Origin: Klebsiella oxytoca NBRC 105695
GTDB taxonomy: Bacteria; Pseudomonadota; Gammaproteobacteria; Enterobacterales; Enterobacteriaceae
DNA length: 64,000 bases
Reading direction: 5' to 3'
Assembly: GCF_001598695.1 (NCBI RefSeq)
Contig: NZ_BCZK01000001.1
Location: 310,001 to 374,000, forward strand
Position numbers and translations under genes: made by a program. Below the pieces are notes generated by a model. It was not told the DNA's origin. It saw nothing but the letters and a program-made list of their open reading frames with translations, and made no database searches. Shown here piece by piece: positions 17,134-27,363 of this stretch (positions within the stretch are counted from its first letter, which is position 1; each line of letters begins with the position of its first letter).

Positions 17134-17275
17134 GACCCATCCTCAATCAACACGTAACGATAATTTATCCCTCGCCGACAAGCGCGATGAAGTCCATTTT
17201 GTTAGCAATTAAAACGACCGCTGCCGTGGAACCATTAGGCAGCCTGAACTATTCCTTAATATGCCCCTAATTTGC

Positions 17276-17289
17276 CAGGAATATTCTCA
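17276..17289. promoter_or_regulatory. Putative RcsAB box, proximal to rcsA
   Basis: CAGGAATATTCTCA keeps the GAATATTC core of the RcsAB consensus (TAAGAATATTCCTA) and matches 10 of 14 positions. It lies 143 bases upstream of rcsA. This is prediction only. Confidence 0.45.
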
Positions 17290-17378
17290 AAGTAAAGACG
17301 ACAAAAGGCTATGTGGAGGAAATAAAAACATTAAATACCCGTCATATATAAGTTTGCCATTTTTACGCTATTTTAAAA

Positions 17379-17392
17379 TAGGATTATCCTTA
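17379..17392 (-). promoter_or_regulatory. Putative RcsAB box, distal to rcsA
   Basis: Read towards rcsA the site is TAAGGATAATCCTA, 12 of 14 matches to the RcsAB consensus and close to the E. coli rcsA box. It lies about 250 bases upstream of rcsA. The rest of 17134-17589 shows no gene I can support. Confidence 0.55.
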
Positions 17393-17589
17393 TATTGAGT
17401 GGTTAAAATAACGTCTTCGAATTAATGGCATTAATGGGATGGATGAGAATAACTTAACATTCCATGGCTATTTTTTGCCATATAACGCGGTGCAGGCGGG
17501 CGCTCTGCTTAGCCTGTACTCGATCCCGGAAGAGTGGCGGGCTTACCGCTTTAATGCCACAATGCTTTTTTTATCGGTTTGTGGGATGA

Positions 17590-18006
17590 ATGATGAAAAA
17601 GATGGTACTGGCTGGCGCGCTGCTAGCCCTGACCGGGTGCGTGCAGGTTGATAGCTACAGCGATGTTGTTAAAGCGCCGGCGCCTGCAGGGCTGGAGGGA
17701 TACTGGCAATCGGCAGGCCCGCAGAGTGAAATGATGAGTCCTGACGCGATAGCGAGCCTTATCGTGACCAAAGAGGGTGATACGCTTGACTGTCGACAAT
17801 GGCAACGGGTGATCGTCCTGCCGGGGAAATTAATGAAGCGTGATGATGTGATCTATAACGTTACCTCCGCGTTAGATGTCTATCCGCTTGAGCGTGAAGG
17901 CAATACGCTGCGCTACGATCGTATGACGCTTAAACGGGTGGATCGCCTCACTCCGGAGTGTGAACTGGCGTGGAAAAAAGCGTCGGCTGATAAAAGCGGA
18001 CGGTAA
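17590..18006 (+). CDS. yedD: Lipoprotein YedD
   Basis: The 138-residue product has a short hydrophobic leader ending in the lipobox LTGC (Cys17), so it should be lipidated and sorted to the outer membrane. The body matches E. coli YedD (SLIVTKEGDTLDCRQWQRV). Function is unknown. Two adjacent ATG codons (17590, 17593) are possible starts. Convergent with amyA as in E. coli; yedE and yedF, next to it in E. coli, are absent. Confidence 0.9.
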   Translation: MMKKMVLAGALLALTGCVQVDSYSDVVKAPAPAGLEGYWQSAGPQSEMMSPDAIASLIVTKEGDTLDCRQWQRVIVLPGKLMKRDDVIYNVTSALDVYPLEREGNTLRYDRMTLKRVDRLTPECELAWKKASADKSGR

Positions 18007-18044
18007 GCTTGATGCGGGCTGAATCCTTCTCAGCCCGCGAAGTT

Positions 18045-19532
18045 TTATAGTGCTTCCTCAATCACCCACACGCTTACGCTGCCGCCACTACAGGTGAAAG
18101 TCCCGTTTCCTTCATCGTCGGTTTCAATAACCTCATCGCGGTTGCCGAGAAAATCTCGCCAGCGTTTATTGCGGTAATTTTCGCCCAGAGGGAGCGTTTT
18201 TTCCCCATCGTCGCCGTTGGAGAGTACGACCACGCAGCCCGGATCATCCTCGGTGCCGCTCCGGCTGAAGGCAATACAGTTCGGATGATCGAACCAGAGC
18301 GTTTGTACACCGTGGGCAAAACGCTGGCGGGCGTCGATCAGTTCGTGTAGTTGTTCGATTACCGGCATCTCAATAGCGTAGCTCTCGCCATCGCCACCGG
18401 TATCTTCATAGCTGGCGCCGAAGAGATCGGCATAAAAGACCGAGGGAACGCCGTTTTCACGCAGCAGAATCAGCGCATACGCCAGCGGCTTGAACCAGGC
18501 CTCAACCGGCGCCTCGAGCGCCTGCAGCGGCTGAGTATCATGGTTGGTCACCAGGGTGACGGCGTGGAAAGGGTCGGCTTCAACCAGCGTGCCGCTAAAA
18601 ATCTGGCTCATGTCGTAATCGCGACCCTGCCGCGAAGCTTCATGAAATTTCATCTGCAGAGGGGCGTCGAACAGCATCGTCTTGCCGTCAACCATGGCGA
18701 TATACTGCTGAAGCTTATCAACTTCGTGCGACCAGTATTCCGCGACGATAAACAGCGGTTTTGTCGCCACCTCCTGGACGTGTTCGATCCACTCTTTATA
18801 AAACCAGGCGGGGATATGTTTAACCGCATCGAGGCGGAAGCCATCGCACCCGGTCTGCTCCATTACCCAGCGCGCCCAGTATTTAATCTCCTCGGTAACC
18901 GCCCGATTGCGAAAATCGATATTTTCGCCCATCAGATAGTCGAAGTTGCCCATTTCATCATCGACCTGATCGTTCCATCCGTCGCCGGTGTAGTCATTGA
19001 CGAGTTTAAACACGCCATCTTCATCAGGATTCTCTATATGATCGATCCCGCTGAAGCACTTATAGTCCCAGATGAATTCAGAGTATTTACCGGCGCGGGC
19101 GGGGAAGGTGTAACGCGTCCAGGCCTCGCACTCAATAATCTCATCAGAGATTTGCGTACGATCGTTTTGATCAACGCGCTGAATGCGTACCGGCTCTTTT
19201 TCATCGGCCCCCATTTTGTGGTTAACCACAACGTCAAGCAGCACGGCGATATCGTGCTGGCGCAGCGCGGAGATTGCGGCGAGGAGCTGGTCTTTATCGC
19301 CATATTTGGTGGCGACTGAACCTTTTTGGTCAAACTCGCCGAGGTCAAACAGGTCGTAGCAATCATAGCCGACAGAGTAGCCGCCGGAGGCGCCCTTGTA
19401 GGCAGGAGGCAACCAAACCATGTTGATGCCGATTTCGTTAAGGTTTGGCGCGAGGGCTTCGACTTCACGCCATAATTCGCCGCCGGTTGGGTAGTACCAG
19501 TGAAAGCACTGCAGTAACGTGGGGTTTTTCAT
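18045..19532 (-). CDS. amyA: Cytoplasmic alpha-amylase
   Basis: AmyA is a GH13 enzyme that hydrolyses internal alpha-1,4 bonds of maltodextrins in the cytoplasm. The 495-residue product has the same length as E. coli AmyA. It carries the conserved GH13 regions DVVVNHKMG (about residues 100-108), GFRLDAVKH with the nucleophile Asp, EYW with the acid/base Glu, and TNHDTQ. There is no signal peptide. The ATG at 19532 is chosen because AAGGAAG is directly upstream and the protein then begins [15 protein letters not shown] as in E. coli; a longer in-frame extension is not supported. The neighbours yedD and tcyJ keep E. coli order, but fliA-fliT genes are missing. Confidence 0.96.
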   Translation of the reverse strand: MKNPTLLQCFHWYYPTGGELWREVEALAPNLNEIGINMVWLPPAYKGASGGYSVGYDCYDLFDLGEFDQKGSVATKYGDKDQLLAAISALRQHDIAVLLDVVVNHKMGADEKEPVRIQRVDQNDRTQISDEIIECEAWTRYTFPARAGKYSEFIWDYKCFSGIDHIENPDEDGVFKLVNDYTGDGWNDQVDDEMGNFDYLMGENIDFRNRAVTEEIKYWARWVMEQTGCDGFRLDAVKHIPAWFYKEWIEHVQEVATKPLFIVAEYWSHEVDKLQQYIAMVDGKTMLFDAPLQMKFHEASRQGRDYDMSQIFSGTLVEADPFHAVTLVTNHDTQPLQALEAPVEAWFKPLAYALILLRENGVPSVFYADLFGASYEDTGGDGESYAIEMPVIEQLHELIDARQRFAHGVQTLWFDHPNCIAFSRSGTEDDPGCVVVLSNGDDGEKTLPLGENYRNKRWRDFLGNRDEVIETDDEGNGTFTCSGGSVSVWVIEEAL

Positions 19533-19734
19533 CTTCCTTGCTCCAGACGTCATCAAGCTGACCATTGCAGTATGAGAGATATCCAGCAAAACGGAGATGT
19601 TTTCGATACGTTTTCGCTATGCCCTAAAAGGCATCATATATAATAATTCGGAATAAGATGTAGCATATCGATGTTGGTGACTGAGGCTAAACGCCTTACA
19701 CTGCAGCAAAATATCACTCTGTTAGGGGTATCTA

Positions 19735-20535
19735 ATGAAATTAGCACTTCTGGGTCGTCAGGCGCTGATGGGCGCAATGGCCGTCGTTTTAATGGCTGGC
19801 GTCAGCGTAAAAACCTTTGCGGCTGAAAACCTGCTTAATCAGGTCAAAGAGCGTGGCACTCTACGCGTGGGTCTGGAAGGGACTTACCCGCCGTTCAGCT
19901 ATCAGGGAGATGACGGTAAGCTGACCGGTTTCGAGGTGGATTTTGCCAACGAACTGGCGAAACATCTGGGCGTAAAGGCTGACCTTAAGCCCACCAAGTG
20001 GGACGGCATGCTGGCTTCGCTGGATTCTAAACGTATCGATGTCGTGATAAACCAGGTCACCATTTCCGATCAACGTAAGAAAAAATATGATTTCTCGACG
20101 CCCTATACTGTTTCAGGGATTCAGGCGCTGGTGAAAAAAGGGAACGAGGGCGTGATTAAAACCGCCGCTGACCTGAAAGGTAAGAAAGTCGGCGTGGGTC
20201 TGGGCACCAACTATGAAGAGTGGCTGCGTCAGAACGTCCAGGGCGTCGACATTCGTACTTATGATGATGATCCGACGAAATATCAGGATCTGCGCGTGGG
20301 CCGTATCGACGCCATCCTGGTTGACCGCCTGGCGGCGCTGGATCTGGTGAAGAAAACCGGCAATACCCTTGCCGTCACTGGTGAAGCCTTCTCCCGCCAG
20401 GAATCCGGCGTCGCGCTGCGTAAAGGTAACGAAGACCTGCTGAAAGCGGTTGATGGCGCCATTGCAGAGATGCAAAAAGATGGCAGCCTGAAGGCGCTAT
20501 CGGAAAAATGGTTTGGCGCTGACGTCACGAAGTAA
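19735..20535 (+). CDS. tcyJ: Cystine ABC transporter, periplasmic binding protein
   Basis: TcyJ (FliY) binds L-cystine and related sulfur amino acids for import by TcyLN. The 266-residue product has a signal peptide (about residues 1-29, cleaved after FAA) and the type-II solute-binding fold with GTLRVGLEGTYPPFSY, ISDQRKKKYDFSTPY and DAILVDRLAA. In E. coli fliY follows fliAZ; here the flagellar genes are gone and the gene stands behind amyA with its own upstream region. A strong terminator follows, but the dcyD-tcyL-tcyN genes continue in the same direction. Confidence 0.96.
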   Translation: MKLALLGRQALMGAMAVVLMAGVSVKTFAAENLLNQVKERGTLRVGLEGTYPPFSYQGDDGKLTGFEVDFANELAKHLGVKADLKPTKWDGMLASLDSKRIDVVINQVTISDQRKKKYDFSTPYTVSGIQALVKKGNEGVIKTAADLKGKKVGVGLGTNYEEWLRQNVQGVDIRTYDDDPTKYQDLRVGRIDAILVDRLAALDLVKKTGNTLAVTGEAFSRQESGVALRKGNEDLLKAVDGAIAEMQKDGSLKALSEKWFGADVTK

Positions 20536-20547
20536 CGGTCGGCGGTG

Positions 20548-20578
20548 AAAAAAGGCGCTCCTGATAGCGCCTTTTTTT
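20548..20578 (+). terminator. Terminator between tcyJ and dcyD
   Basis: AAAAAAGGCGCT, a 6-base loop and AGCGCCTTTTTTT form a strong intrinsic terminator. It may set tcyJ mRNA above that of the permease genes, as is common for binding proteins. Confidence 0.9.
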
Positions 20579-20630
20579 ATTTCGCGCCTCACAGCGTGCA
20601 TAATTAAGGATAATTCAGTCAGGAGGTTTT

Positions 20631-21617
20631 ATGTCACTGCAAAATTTAACCCTTTTCCCGCGTCTGGAGCTGATCGGCGCGCCGACGCCGCTTGAATATC
20701 TGCCGCGCCTTTCCGATTATCTCGGTCGTGAAATCTTCATCAAGCGTGATGACGTCACCCCGCTTGCAATGGGTGGTAATAAGCTGCGCAAGCTTGAGTT
20801 TCTCGCGGCTGATGCGCTGCGGGAAGGTGCGGATACGCTGATTACCGCCGGAGCCATCCAGTCGAACCATGTCCGTCAGACGGCAGCGGTGGCGGCAAAA
20901 CTTGGCCTGCACTGCGTGGCGCTGCTGGAAAACCCAATGGGTACCCGGGCTGAGAACTATCTGACTAACGGTAACCGATTGCTGCTTGATCTGTTCAATA
21001 CCCAGGTCGAAATGTGCGACGCGCTGACCGATCCTGATGCTCAGCTGGAAGAGCTGGCGACCCGCATTGAAGCTCAGGGCTATCGTCCCTACGTGATTCC
21101 GGTGGGCGGTTCGAACGCGCTGGGCGCGCTGGGCTATGTGGAGAGCGCGCTGGAAATTGCTCAGCAGTGCGAAGGGGCGGTTGAGCTTTCCTCCGTGGTC
21201 GTCGCATCCGGCAGCGCCGGTACGCATGCCGGTCTTGCGGTGGGACTTGAACAGCTGATGCCAAATGTCGAGCTTATCGGCGTAACGGTATCGCGCAAAG
21301 TAGCCGACCAGCTGCCAAAAGTCGCCGCGCTGCAGCAGGCGGTGGCAAATAGCCTGGAGCTGGAAGCAAAGGCCGGTATCCAGCTATGGGATGATTACTT
21401 TGCGCCGGGTTACGGGATACCGAACGACGAAGGAATGGCGGCGGTCAAGCTGCTGGCGCAGCTGGAAGGTATCCTGCTGGATCCGGTCTATACCGGAAAG
21501 GCAATGGCCGGACTGATTGACGGTATCAGCCAGAAGCGCTTTAAGGATGAAGGCCCAATCCTGTTTGTTCATACCGGCGGCGCGCCTGCGCTGTTCGCCT
21601 ATCATCCTCATATCTGA
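20631..21617 (+). CDS. dcyD: D-cysteine desulfhydrase
   Basis: DcyD is a fold-type II PLP enzyme that breaks D-cysteine into pyruvate, sulfide and ammonia. The 328-residue product has the PLP lysine Lys51 in [10 protein letters not shown] and a [10 protein letters not shown] loop that places the substrate. AGGAGG precedes the ATG by 7 bases. The gene lies between the cystine-binding protein and permease genes, linking uptake of cystine and detoxification of D-cysteine. Length and sequence match E. coli DcyD. Confidence 0.95.
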   Translation: MSLQNLTLFPRLELIGAPTPLEYLPRLSDYLGREIFIKRDDVTPLAMGGNKLRKLEFLAADALREGADTLITAGAIQSNHVRQTAAVAAKLGLHCVALLENPMGTRAENYLTNGNRLLLDLFNTQVEMCDALTDPDAQLEELATRIEAQGYRPYVIPVGGSNALGALGYVESALEIAQQCEGAVELSSVVVASGSAGTHAGLAVGLEQLMPNVELIGVTVSRKVADQLPKVAALQQAVANSLELEAKAGIQLWDDYFAPGYGIPNDEGMAAVKLLAQLEGILLDPVYTGKAMAGLIDGISQKRFKDEGPILFVHTGGAPALFAYHPHI

Positions 21618-21632
21618 TGCAGAACACATAGA

Positions 21633-22301
21633 ATGCAAGAGAGTATCCAACTGGTTATCGATTCCGCGCCTTTTCTACTGAAGGGCGCGGTATTTACGCT
21701 ACAGCTCAGCATCGGCGGCATGTTTTTTGGCCTGGTGCTGGGGTTTATTCTGGCGCTGATGCGCATGTCACCCGTCTGGCCGATTAAATGGCTGGCGCGG
21801 ATGTATATCTCCATCTTTCGCGGAACGCCGCTGATTGCGCAGCTGTTTATGATCTATTACGGCTTGCCGCAGTTCGGTATTGAGTTGGATCCTATTCCCG
21901 CAGCGATGATTGGCCTGTCTTTAAATACCGCGGCCTACGCGGCAGAAACGCTGCGCGCGGCGATCGCCTCCATTGATAAAGGGCAGTGGGAGGCGGCGGC
22001 GAGTATTGGTATGACGCGCTGGCAGGCGATGCGCCGCGCGATCCTTCCGCAGGCCGCGCGGGTGGCGCTGCCGCCGCTTTCCAACAGCTTTATCAGCCTG
22101 GTCAAAGATACTTCTTTGGCCGCGACTATCCAGGTGCCGGAGCTGTTCCGCCAGGCTCAGCTAATCACCTCGCGCACGCTGGAAGTTTTCACTATGTACC
22201 TGGCTGCTTCGCTGATTTACTGGGTAATGGCGACGGTGCTTTCCACGCTGCAAAACTATTTTGAAAATCAGCTGAACCGCCAGGAGCGTGATCCAAAATG
22301 A
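21633..22301 (+). CDS. tcyL: Cystine ABC transporter, permease
   Basis: TcyL (YecS) forms the membrane channel of the cystine importer. The 222-residue product is a His/Glu/Gln/Arg/opine-type permease with about five transmembrane helices and the EAA loop (EAAASIGMTRWQAMRRAILPQA, near residues 118-139) that contacts the ATPase. It starts 15 bases after dcyD and overlaps the tcyN start by 4 bases, so it is probably translationally coupled to it. Confidence 0.96.
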   Translation: MQESIQLVIDSAPFLLKGAVFTLQLSIGGMFFGLVLGFILALMRMSPVWPIKWLARMYISIFRGTPLIAQLFMIYYGLPQFGIELDPIPAAMIGLSLNTAAYAAETLRAAIASIDKGQWEAAASIGMTRWQAMRRAILPQAARVALPPLSNSFISLVKDTSLAATIQVPELFRQAQLITSRTLEVFTMYLAASLIYWVMATVLSTLQNYFENQLNRQERDPK

Positions 22302-23050
22302 GTGCGATTGAAGTAAAAAACCTGGTGAAAAAATTCCATGGCCAAACGGTGCTTCACGGTATCGACCTTGAGGTTCAACAGGGCGAAGTGGTGGCGATTA
22401 TCGGACCCAGTGGTTCAGGGAAAACCACGCTGCTGCGCAGTATTAATCTGCTGGAACAGCCGGAAAACGGTACCATTCGCGTCGGCGACGTGACCATCGA
22501 TACCGCGCGCAGCCTCGGTCAGCAAAAAGCGGACATCCGCCGTCTGCGTCAGCATGTGGGCTTCGTGTTTCAGAACTTTAATCTTTTTCCCCACCGTACG
22601 GTGATGGAGAACATCATTGAAGGGCCGGTGATCGTCAAAGGGGAGGATAAAAATGAATCCATCGCCCGGGCGCGTGAGCTGCTGGCCAAGGTGGGGCTTA
22701 CCGGTAAAGAAAACAGCTACCCGCGTCGTTTGTCCGGCGGGCAGCAGCAGCGCGTGGCAATTGCTCGCGCGCTGGCGATGCGCCCCGATGTCATCCTGTT
22801 TGATGAACCAACCTCGGCATTGGATCCCGAGCTGGTGGGGGAGGTGCTGAACACCATACGTCAGCTGGCGCAGGAGAAGCGTACGATGGTTATCGTTACC
22901 CATGAGATGAGCTTTGCCCGCGACGTAGCGGACCGCGCTATTTTTATGGATCAAGGGCGTATCGTTGAACAGGGAGACGCGAAATCTCTTTTTGCCAATC
23001 CTCAGCAGGCGCGTACCCGCCAGTTCCTCGAAAAATTCCTGATGCAATAA
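22298..23050 (+). CDS. tcyN: Cystine ABC transporter, ATP-binding subunit
   Basis: TcyN (YecC) powers cystine import. The 250-residue product has Walker A GPSGSGKTT (about residues 34-42), signature LSGGQQQR, Walker B VILFDEP and the switch histidine in VTHEM. It closes the dcyD-tcyL-tcyN run and overlaps tcyL by 4 bases. A long GC-rich hairpin follows. Confidence 0.96.
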   Translation: MSAIEVKNLVKKFHGQTVLHGIDLEVQQGEVVAIIGPSGSGKTTLLRSINLLEQPENGTIRVGDVTIDTARSLGQQKADIRRLRQHVGFVFQNFNLFPHRTVMENIIEGPVIVKGEDKNESIARARELLAKVGLTGKENSYPRRLSGGQQQRVAIARALAMRPDVILFDEPTSALDPELVGEVLNTIRQLAQEKRTMVIVTHEMSFARDVADRAIFMDQGRIVEQGDAKSLFANPQQARTRQFLEKFLMQ

Positions 23051-23060
23051 TCTTAGTGCC

Positions 23061-23096
23061 CAGGCCGCTTCCGCTCAGGCTGAGGGGAGCGGCCTG
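23061..23096 (+). terminator. GC-rich hairpin after tcyN
   Basis: CAGGCCGCT and AGCGGCCTG pair around a structured loop. There is no T-tract, so it may stabilise the mRNA end or act with Rho. The rest of 23097-23342 is AT-rich upstream sequence of sdiA with no gene. Confidence 0.5.
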
Positions 23097-23342
23097 CTAA
23101 ACGACGCTTAACCGAGTTTCGGTAAAAGTTAAAAGTCCAGCCTCAGGACATAATCAACGCCGATATATCTGTCAAGGTTTTGTGCCACAACTGCGGGCAT
23201 ACTTTTCACGCATCAGGCGCTGTTGCCAGTCGCCATCTAATAAATGCGATGGCTACCATATTTTATACATATAAGCAGGATTTATGTGTTAGTTTTATGT
23301 ATTTATAATAATGATTATCACTCAGGAGTTATTTGGTCAGTT

Positions 23343-24065
23343 ATGAGGGACAATGATTTTTTCAGCTGGCGGCGGGAAATGCTGCAACAATTTCAGTCAG
23401 CTTCTGCAGGCGAAGGAGTTTTTCATCTACTCCAGCAGCAGGCACAAGCGCTGGAATATGACTACTTCGCGCTCTGCGTACGGCATCCCGTGCCTTTCAC
23501 TCGCCCCAGGGTAACCCTGCAATCGACCTATCCTCCGGCCTGGATGTCGCATTATCAAGCCGAGAATTATTTCGCGATTGACCCGGTACTGCGCAAGGAG
23601 AATTTCCTTCGCGGGCATCTACCCTGGAACGATAAGCTATTCCACGACACCCCTGAATTATGGGACGGTGCGCGCGATCATGGCTTACGAAAGGGGGTAA
23701 CGCAGTGCCTGACGCTGCCTAACCATGCACACGGATTCTTATCCGTCTCAGGAACCAGCCACAGCCAGGGGCCCTTTGAGGAAGATGAACTGGAGATGCG
23801 CTTAAGAACCCTGACCGAACTGAGTCTGCTGACGCTCTTGCGGCTGGAGGACGAAATGGTTATGCCGCCGGAAATGAAATTTAGTCGACGTGAACTGGAG
23901 ATTTTGAAATGGACAGCGGAAGGCAAAACCTCGGCTGAGGTCGCAATGATTCTGTCTATCTCAGAAAATACCGTCAATTTTCATCAGAAGAATATGCAGC
24001 GAAAATTCAATGCGCCAAACAAAACGCAAATTGCCTGCTACGCGGTAGCGACGGGATTAATTTGA
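23343..24065 (+). CDS. sdiA: LuxR-type quorum-sensing regulator SdiA
   Basis: SdiA senses acyl-homoserine lactones made by other bacteria; no luxI-type synthase is seen in this window. The 240-residue product has an N-terminal autoinducer-binding domain (about residues 10-170, with the FALCVRHPVPFTRP and HYQAENYFAIDPVL regions) and a C-terminal LuxR helix-turn-helix (about 175-240; LSISENTVNFHQKNMQRK). The ATG at 23343 gives the same first residues as E. coli (xDNDFFSWRR), although the nearest AGGAG is 14 bases away, a long spacing. Gene order sdiA-yecF-uvrY is as in E. coli. Confidence 0.94.
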   Translation: MRDNDFFSWRREMLQQFQSASAGEGVFHLLQQQAQALEYDYFALCVRHPVPFTRPRVTLQSTYPPAWMSHYQAENYFAIDPVLRKENFLRGHLPWNDKLFHDTPELWDGARDHGLRKGVTQCLTLPNHAHGFLSVSGTSHSQGPFEEDELEMRLRTLTELSLLTLLRLEDEMVMPPEMKFSRRELEILKWTAEGKTSAEVAMILSISENTVNFHQKNMQRKFNAPNKTQIACYAVATGLI

Positions 24066-24132
24066 TCTTATAGGTTGTTCTGCGTGCCAGACGTAAGACC
24101 GGCTGTTAGTCATACCTTCAGCCGGTGAATCA

Positions 24133-24357
24133 TTACTGACGATATGCCTGCTTAATTTGCTTAACGGTGCTGGAGAATACGGCAGCCTGAGCCACATCTT
24201 CCATCTGCGCAATTTGCTTTTCCATTTTAATAATCACTCGGCCTGCATCCGCCTGACCCATGGCCTGCAGCATCAGCGTCATCATCGCTTTCAGGCACGA
24301 AACTTCCTGTGCCAGTTCTTGATTATTTTCCGCAGTGGAAAAATCTGGTGTGCTCAT
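24133..24357 (-). CDS. yecF: DUF2594-family protein YecF
   Basis: The 74-residue product is nearly the same as E. coli YecF ([16 protein letters not shown] at the start, [11 protein letters not shown] at the end) and has the same length. It looks helical and soluble; the function is unknown. The start is fixed by homology: a longer upstream frame adds 24 residues without a family match. It is convergent with sdiA. Confidence 0.93.
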   Translation of the reverse strand: MSTPDFSTAENNQELAQEVSCLKAMMTLMLQAMGQADAGRVIIKMEKQIAQMEDVAQAAVFSSTVKQIKQAYRQ

Positions 24358-24820
24358 CGATATCCTCGTTTGCTTTCTGCGCAAATGCGCATGTCTAAAA
24401 GTGAAGGCGGCGCAGTATACCACAAGCAAAGGAAAAAAAAGGAGTGCTTGGTTTTCGTTCTCTCATTTGAATGGTGAATGTTTTAATTGGCTGAATAATA
24501 CGTAATCATGAGATGTAAGCAGCTTAATTTTTTCCATGACGCCGTTTCACTGTTAATATTTGTTACATATTCAGGCGCGTATTTCTCATCTACGCAGAGT
24601 GTTGTGTTTTTACGTAATCTGTGTGATGAATGTTAAAAAACAACCGTTTCGCAACTCTATGTTAAGTATGGCTTTCCAGCAGGTGTGCAGGCAGATTTCC
24701 ATAATTGCCTAAGAAATCTTTTCCAGGACATTTTTTGACTTTTAAAGTTACGCTAAAACCCGGTAATATGTAGGAGATAAGCTATCAGTGGCGTTATCCC
24801 TAATTCTGGAGAATATTCCT
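24358..24820. other. Intergenic region between yecF and uvrY
   Basis: These 463 AT-rich bases separate the divergent yecF and uvrY genes and should hold both promoters. I see no coding frame, RNA gene or clear operator that I can support. Confidence 0.6.
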
Positions 24821-25477
24821 TTGATCAACGTCCTTCTTGTTGATGACCACGAACTAGTGCGCGCAGGGATACGACGCATTCTGGAAGATATAAAAGGGAT
24901 TAAAGTTGCCGGCGAGGCCTGCTGCGGTGAGGATGCCGTGAAATGGTGCCGCGCAAATCCCGTTGATGTAGTCCTGATGGATATGAACATGCCGGGAATC
25001 GGCGGCCTTGAGGCTACGCGAAAAATTGCCCGTTCCGTTGCTGATGCCAAAGTGATTATGCTGACCGTGCATACGGAAAATCCGCTGCCGGCGAAAGTCA
25101 TGCAGGCCGGCGCCGCTGGCTACCTCAGTAAAGGCGCTGCGCCGCAGGAGGTAGTCAATGCGATTCGCTGCGTGGCTTCGGGTCAGCGTTATATCGCATC
25201 CGATATCGCTCAGCAGATGGCGCTCAGCCAGATTGAACCGGAAAAGGCCGAATCGCCGTTTGCCAGTTTGTCTGAGCGAGAATTGCAGATTATGCTAATG
25301 ATTACTAAAGGTCAGAAGGTCAACGAGATCTCAGAGCAGTTAAATCTGAGTCCCAAGACCGTGAACAGCTACCGCTATCGCATGTTCAGTAAATTGAACA
25401 TTCACGGCGATGTGGAGCTGACGCACCTGGCAATTCGCCATGGCCTGTGCAATGCGGAGTCGTTAGCAAGTCAGTGA
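24821..25477 (+). CDS. uvrY: Response regulator UvrY (BarA partner)
   Basis: UvrY is phosphorylated by BarA in response to short-chain carboxylates and activates the CsrB/CsrC RNAs. The 218-residue product has a receiver domain with the phospho-acceptor Asp54 ([10 protein letters not shown]) and a C-terminal LuxR/NarL helix-turn-helix ([20 protein letters not shown]). Translation starts at TTG 24821, with GGAG 9 bases upstream and the E. coli protein length. The stop overlaps the GTG start of uvrC by 4 bases, the conserved enterobacterial arrangement. Confidence 0.95.
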   Translation: MINVLLVDDHELVRAGIRRILEDIKGIKVAGEACCGEDAVKWCRANPVDVVLMDMNMPGIGGLEATRKIARSVADAKVIMLTVHTENPLPAKVMQAGAAGYLSKGAAPQEVVNAIRCVASGQRYIASDIAQQMALSQIEPEKAESPFASLSERELQIMLMITKGQKVNEISEQLNLSPKTVNSYRYRMFSKLNIHGDVELTHLAIRHGLCNAESLASQ

Positions 25478-27306
25478 GTGATGTTTTTGATGCAAAAGCT
25501 TTCCTGAAAACCGTAACCAGCCAGCCGGGCGTCTATCGTATGTATGATGCTGGCGGTACTGTTATCTATGTAGGCAAAGCAAAAGATCTGAAAAAGCGGC
25601 TTAGCAGCTATTTTCGCAGCAACCTGGCTTCGCGTAAAACCGAAGCGCTGGTGGCGCTTATTGCCCAGATTGACGTTACCGTGACCCACACCGAAACGGA
25701 AGCGCTGCTGCTTGAGCATAACTATATTAAGCTTTATCAGCCGCGCTACAACGTGCTGCTGCGCGATGATAAATCCTACCCCTTTATTTTTCTTAGCGGC
25801 GATACGCATCCCCGCCTGGCGACGCATCGTGGAGCCAAGCATGCGAAAGGCGAATATTTCGGTCCGTTCCCCAACGGCTACGCCGTTCGCGAGACGTTAG
25901 CGCTGCTGCAAAAGATCTTTCCTGTCCGCCAGTGCGAAAACAGCGTTTATCGCAACCGCTCGCGGCCGTGCCTGCAGTACCAAATTGGCCGTTGTCTCGG
26001 GCCATGCGTTGCCGGGCTGGTGAGTGAGGAAGAGTATGCTCAGCAGGTCGACTACGTACGCCTGTTCCTGGCGGGTAAAGACGATCAGGTACTGACTCAG
26101 CTGATTGCCCGCATGGAAAAAGCCAGCCAGGCGCTGGAGTTTGAAGAGGCTGCGCGGATCCGCGACCAGATTCAAGCCGTCCGTCGGGTAACGGAGAAGC
26201 AGTTCGTCTCCAATACCGGGGACGATCTCGATGTTATCGGCGTGTCGTTTGATGCCGGAATGGCATGCGTCCACGTGCTGTTTATACGCCAGGGAAAAGT
26301 CCTTGGCAGCCGCAGCTATTTCCCCAAAGTGCCGAATGGTACCGAACTGGGTGAAGTGGTGGAAACGTTTGTCGGGCAGTTCTATTTACAGGGCAGCCAG
26401 ATGCGGACGCTGCCGAGCGAGATCCTGCTGGATTTCAACCTCGGCGACAAAACCCTGCTGGCAGATTCGCTCTCAGAACTGGCCGGACGCCGGGTTAACG
26501 TACAGACCAAACCTCGCGGCGATCGCGCCCGCTATCTGAAACTGGCGCGGACTAACGCCGCGACGGCGCTGACCACCAGGCTTTCTCAGCATTCAACGAT
26601 AACTCAGCGCCTGCAGGCGCTCGCGACGCTACTCAAACTCCCCGCCGTCAATCGGATGGAATGTTTTGATATCAGCCATACGATGGGCGAACAGACCGTC
26701 GCGTCGTGCGTGGTTTTCGATAGCAACGGACCGCTGCGTGCGGAATATCGCCGCTACAATATCACTGGCATCACGCCCGGGGACGATTATGCGGCAATGA
26801 ATCAGGTGCTTCGTCGTCGCTACGGCAAGGCAATAGAAGAGAGTAAGATCCCCGATGTCATCTTGATCGACGGCGGTAAAGGCCAGCTTGGCCAGGCGAA
26901 AACGGTCTTTGCCGAGCTGGACGTGCCGTGGGATAAAAGTCATCCGCTGTTATTAGGCGTGGCAAAAGGCAGCGATCGCAAAGCGGGCCTGGAGACGTTG
27001 TTCTTCGAACCGGAAGGCGAGGGCTTTAGCCTGCCGCCGGATTCCCCCGCGCTGCATGTCATACAGCATATTCGCGACGAGTCGCACGATCACGCCATTA
27101 CCGGCCACCGTAAAAAACGGGCAAAAGTAAAAAGCACCAGCACGCTGGAAACCATCGAAGGGGTGGGGCCAAAACGCCGACAGATGCTGCTGAAATATAT
27201 GGGTGGTCTGCAGGGACTGCAGAAGGCCAGCGTCGAAGAGATTGCGAAAGTACCGGGTATATCTCACGGTCTGGCAGAAAAGATCTTCTACTCGTTGAAA
27301 CATTAG
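25474..27306 (+). CDS. uvrC: Excinuclease ABC subunit C
   Basis: UvrC makes both incisions in nucleotide excision repair after UvrA and UvrB locate damage. The 610-residue product has an N-terminal GIY-YIG nuclease domain ([18 protein letters not shown], about residues 17-34), a Cys-rich region ([15 protein letters not shown]), a UVR motif ([13 protein letters not shown]) that binds UvrB, an RNase H-like 5' nuclease domain (FDISHTMGE) and a C-terminal helix-hairpin-helix pair ([15 protein letters not shown]). The GTG start at 25474 overlaps the uvrY stop, so the two are coupled. Length matches E. coli exactly. Confidence 0.97.
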   Translation: MSDVFDAKAFLKTVTSQPGVYRMYDAGGTVIYVGKAKDLKKRLSSYFRSNLASRKTEALVALIAQIDVTVTHTETEALLLEHNYIKLYQPRYNVLLRDDKSYPFIFLSGDTHPRLATHRGAKHAKGEYFGPFPNGYAVRETLALLQKIFPVRQCENSVYRNRSRPCLQYQIGRCLGPCVAGLVSEEEYAQQVDYVRLFLAGKDDQVLTQLIARMEKASQALEFEEAARIRDQIQAVRRVTEKQFVSNTGDDLDVIGVSFDAGMACVHVLFIRQGKVLGSRSYFPKVPNGTELGEVVETFVGQFYLQGSQMRTLPSEILLDFNLGDKTLLADSLSELAGRRVNVQTKPRGDRARYLKLARTNAATALTTRLSQHSTITQRLQALATLLKLPAVNRMECFDISHTMGEQTVASCVVFDSNGPLRAEYRRYNITGITPGDDYAAMNQVLRRRYGKAIEESKIPDVILIDGGKGQLGQAKTVFAELDVPWDKSHPLLLGVAKGSDRKAGLETLFFEPEGEGFSLPPDSPALHVIQHIRDESHDHAITGHRKKRAKVKSTSTLETIEGVGPKRRQMLLKYMGGLQGLQKASVEEIAKVPGISHGLAEKIFYSLKH

Positions 27307-27363
27307 GGGCTCTGTAGCAACATAGGGCTAATTTTTACTTACAACAGATAGTTACCCGTTACC

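Noticed and set aside
17439-17651. 70-codon frame between rcsA and yedD
   Set aside because: It runs into yedD in another frame, has no family match and only a weak ribosome binding site.
18351-19319. 322-codon open frame on the + strand
   Set aside because: It lies antisense inside amyA, whose product matches the E. coli enzyme over its full length; no family match or ribosome binding site.
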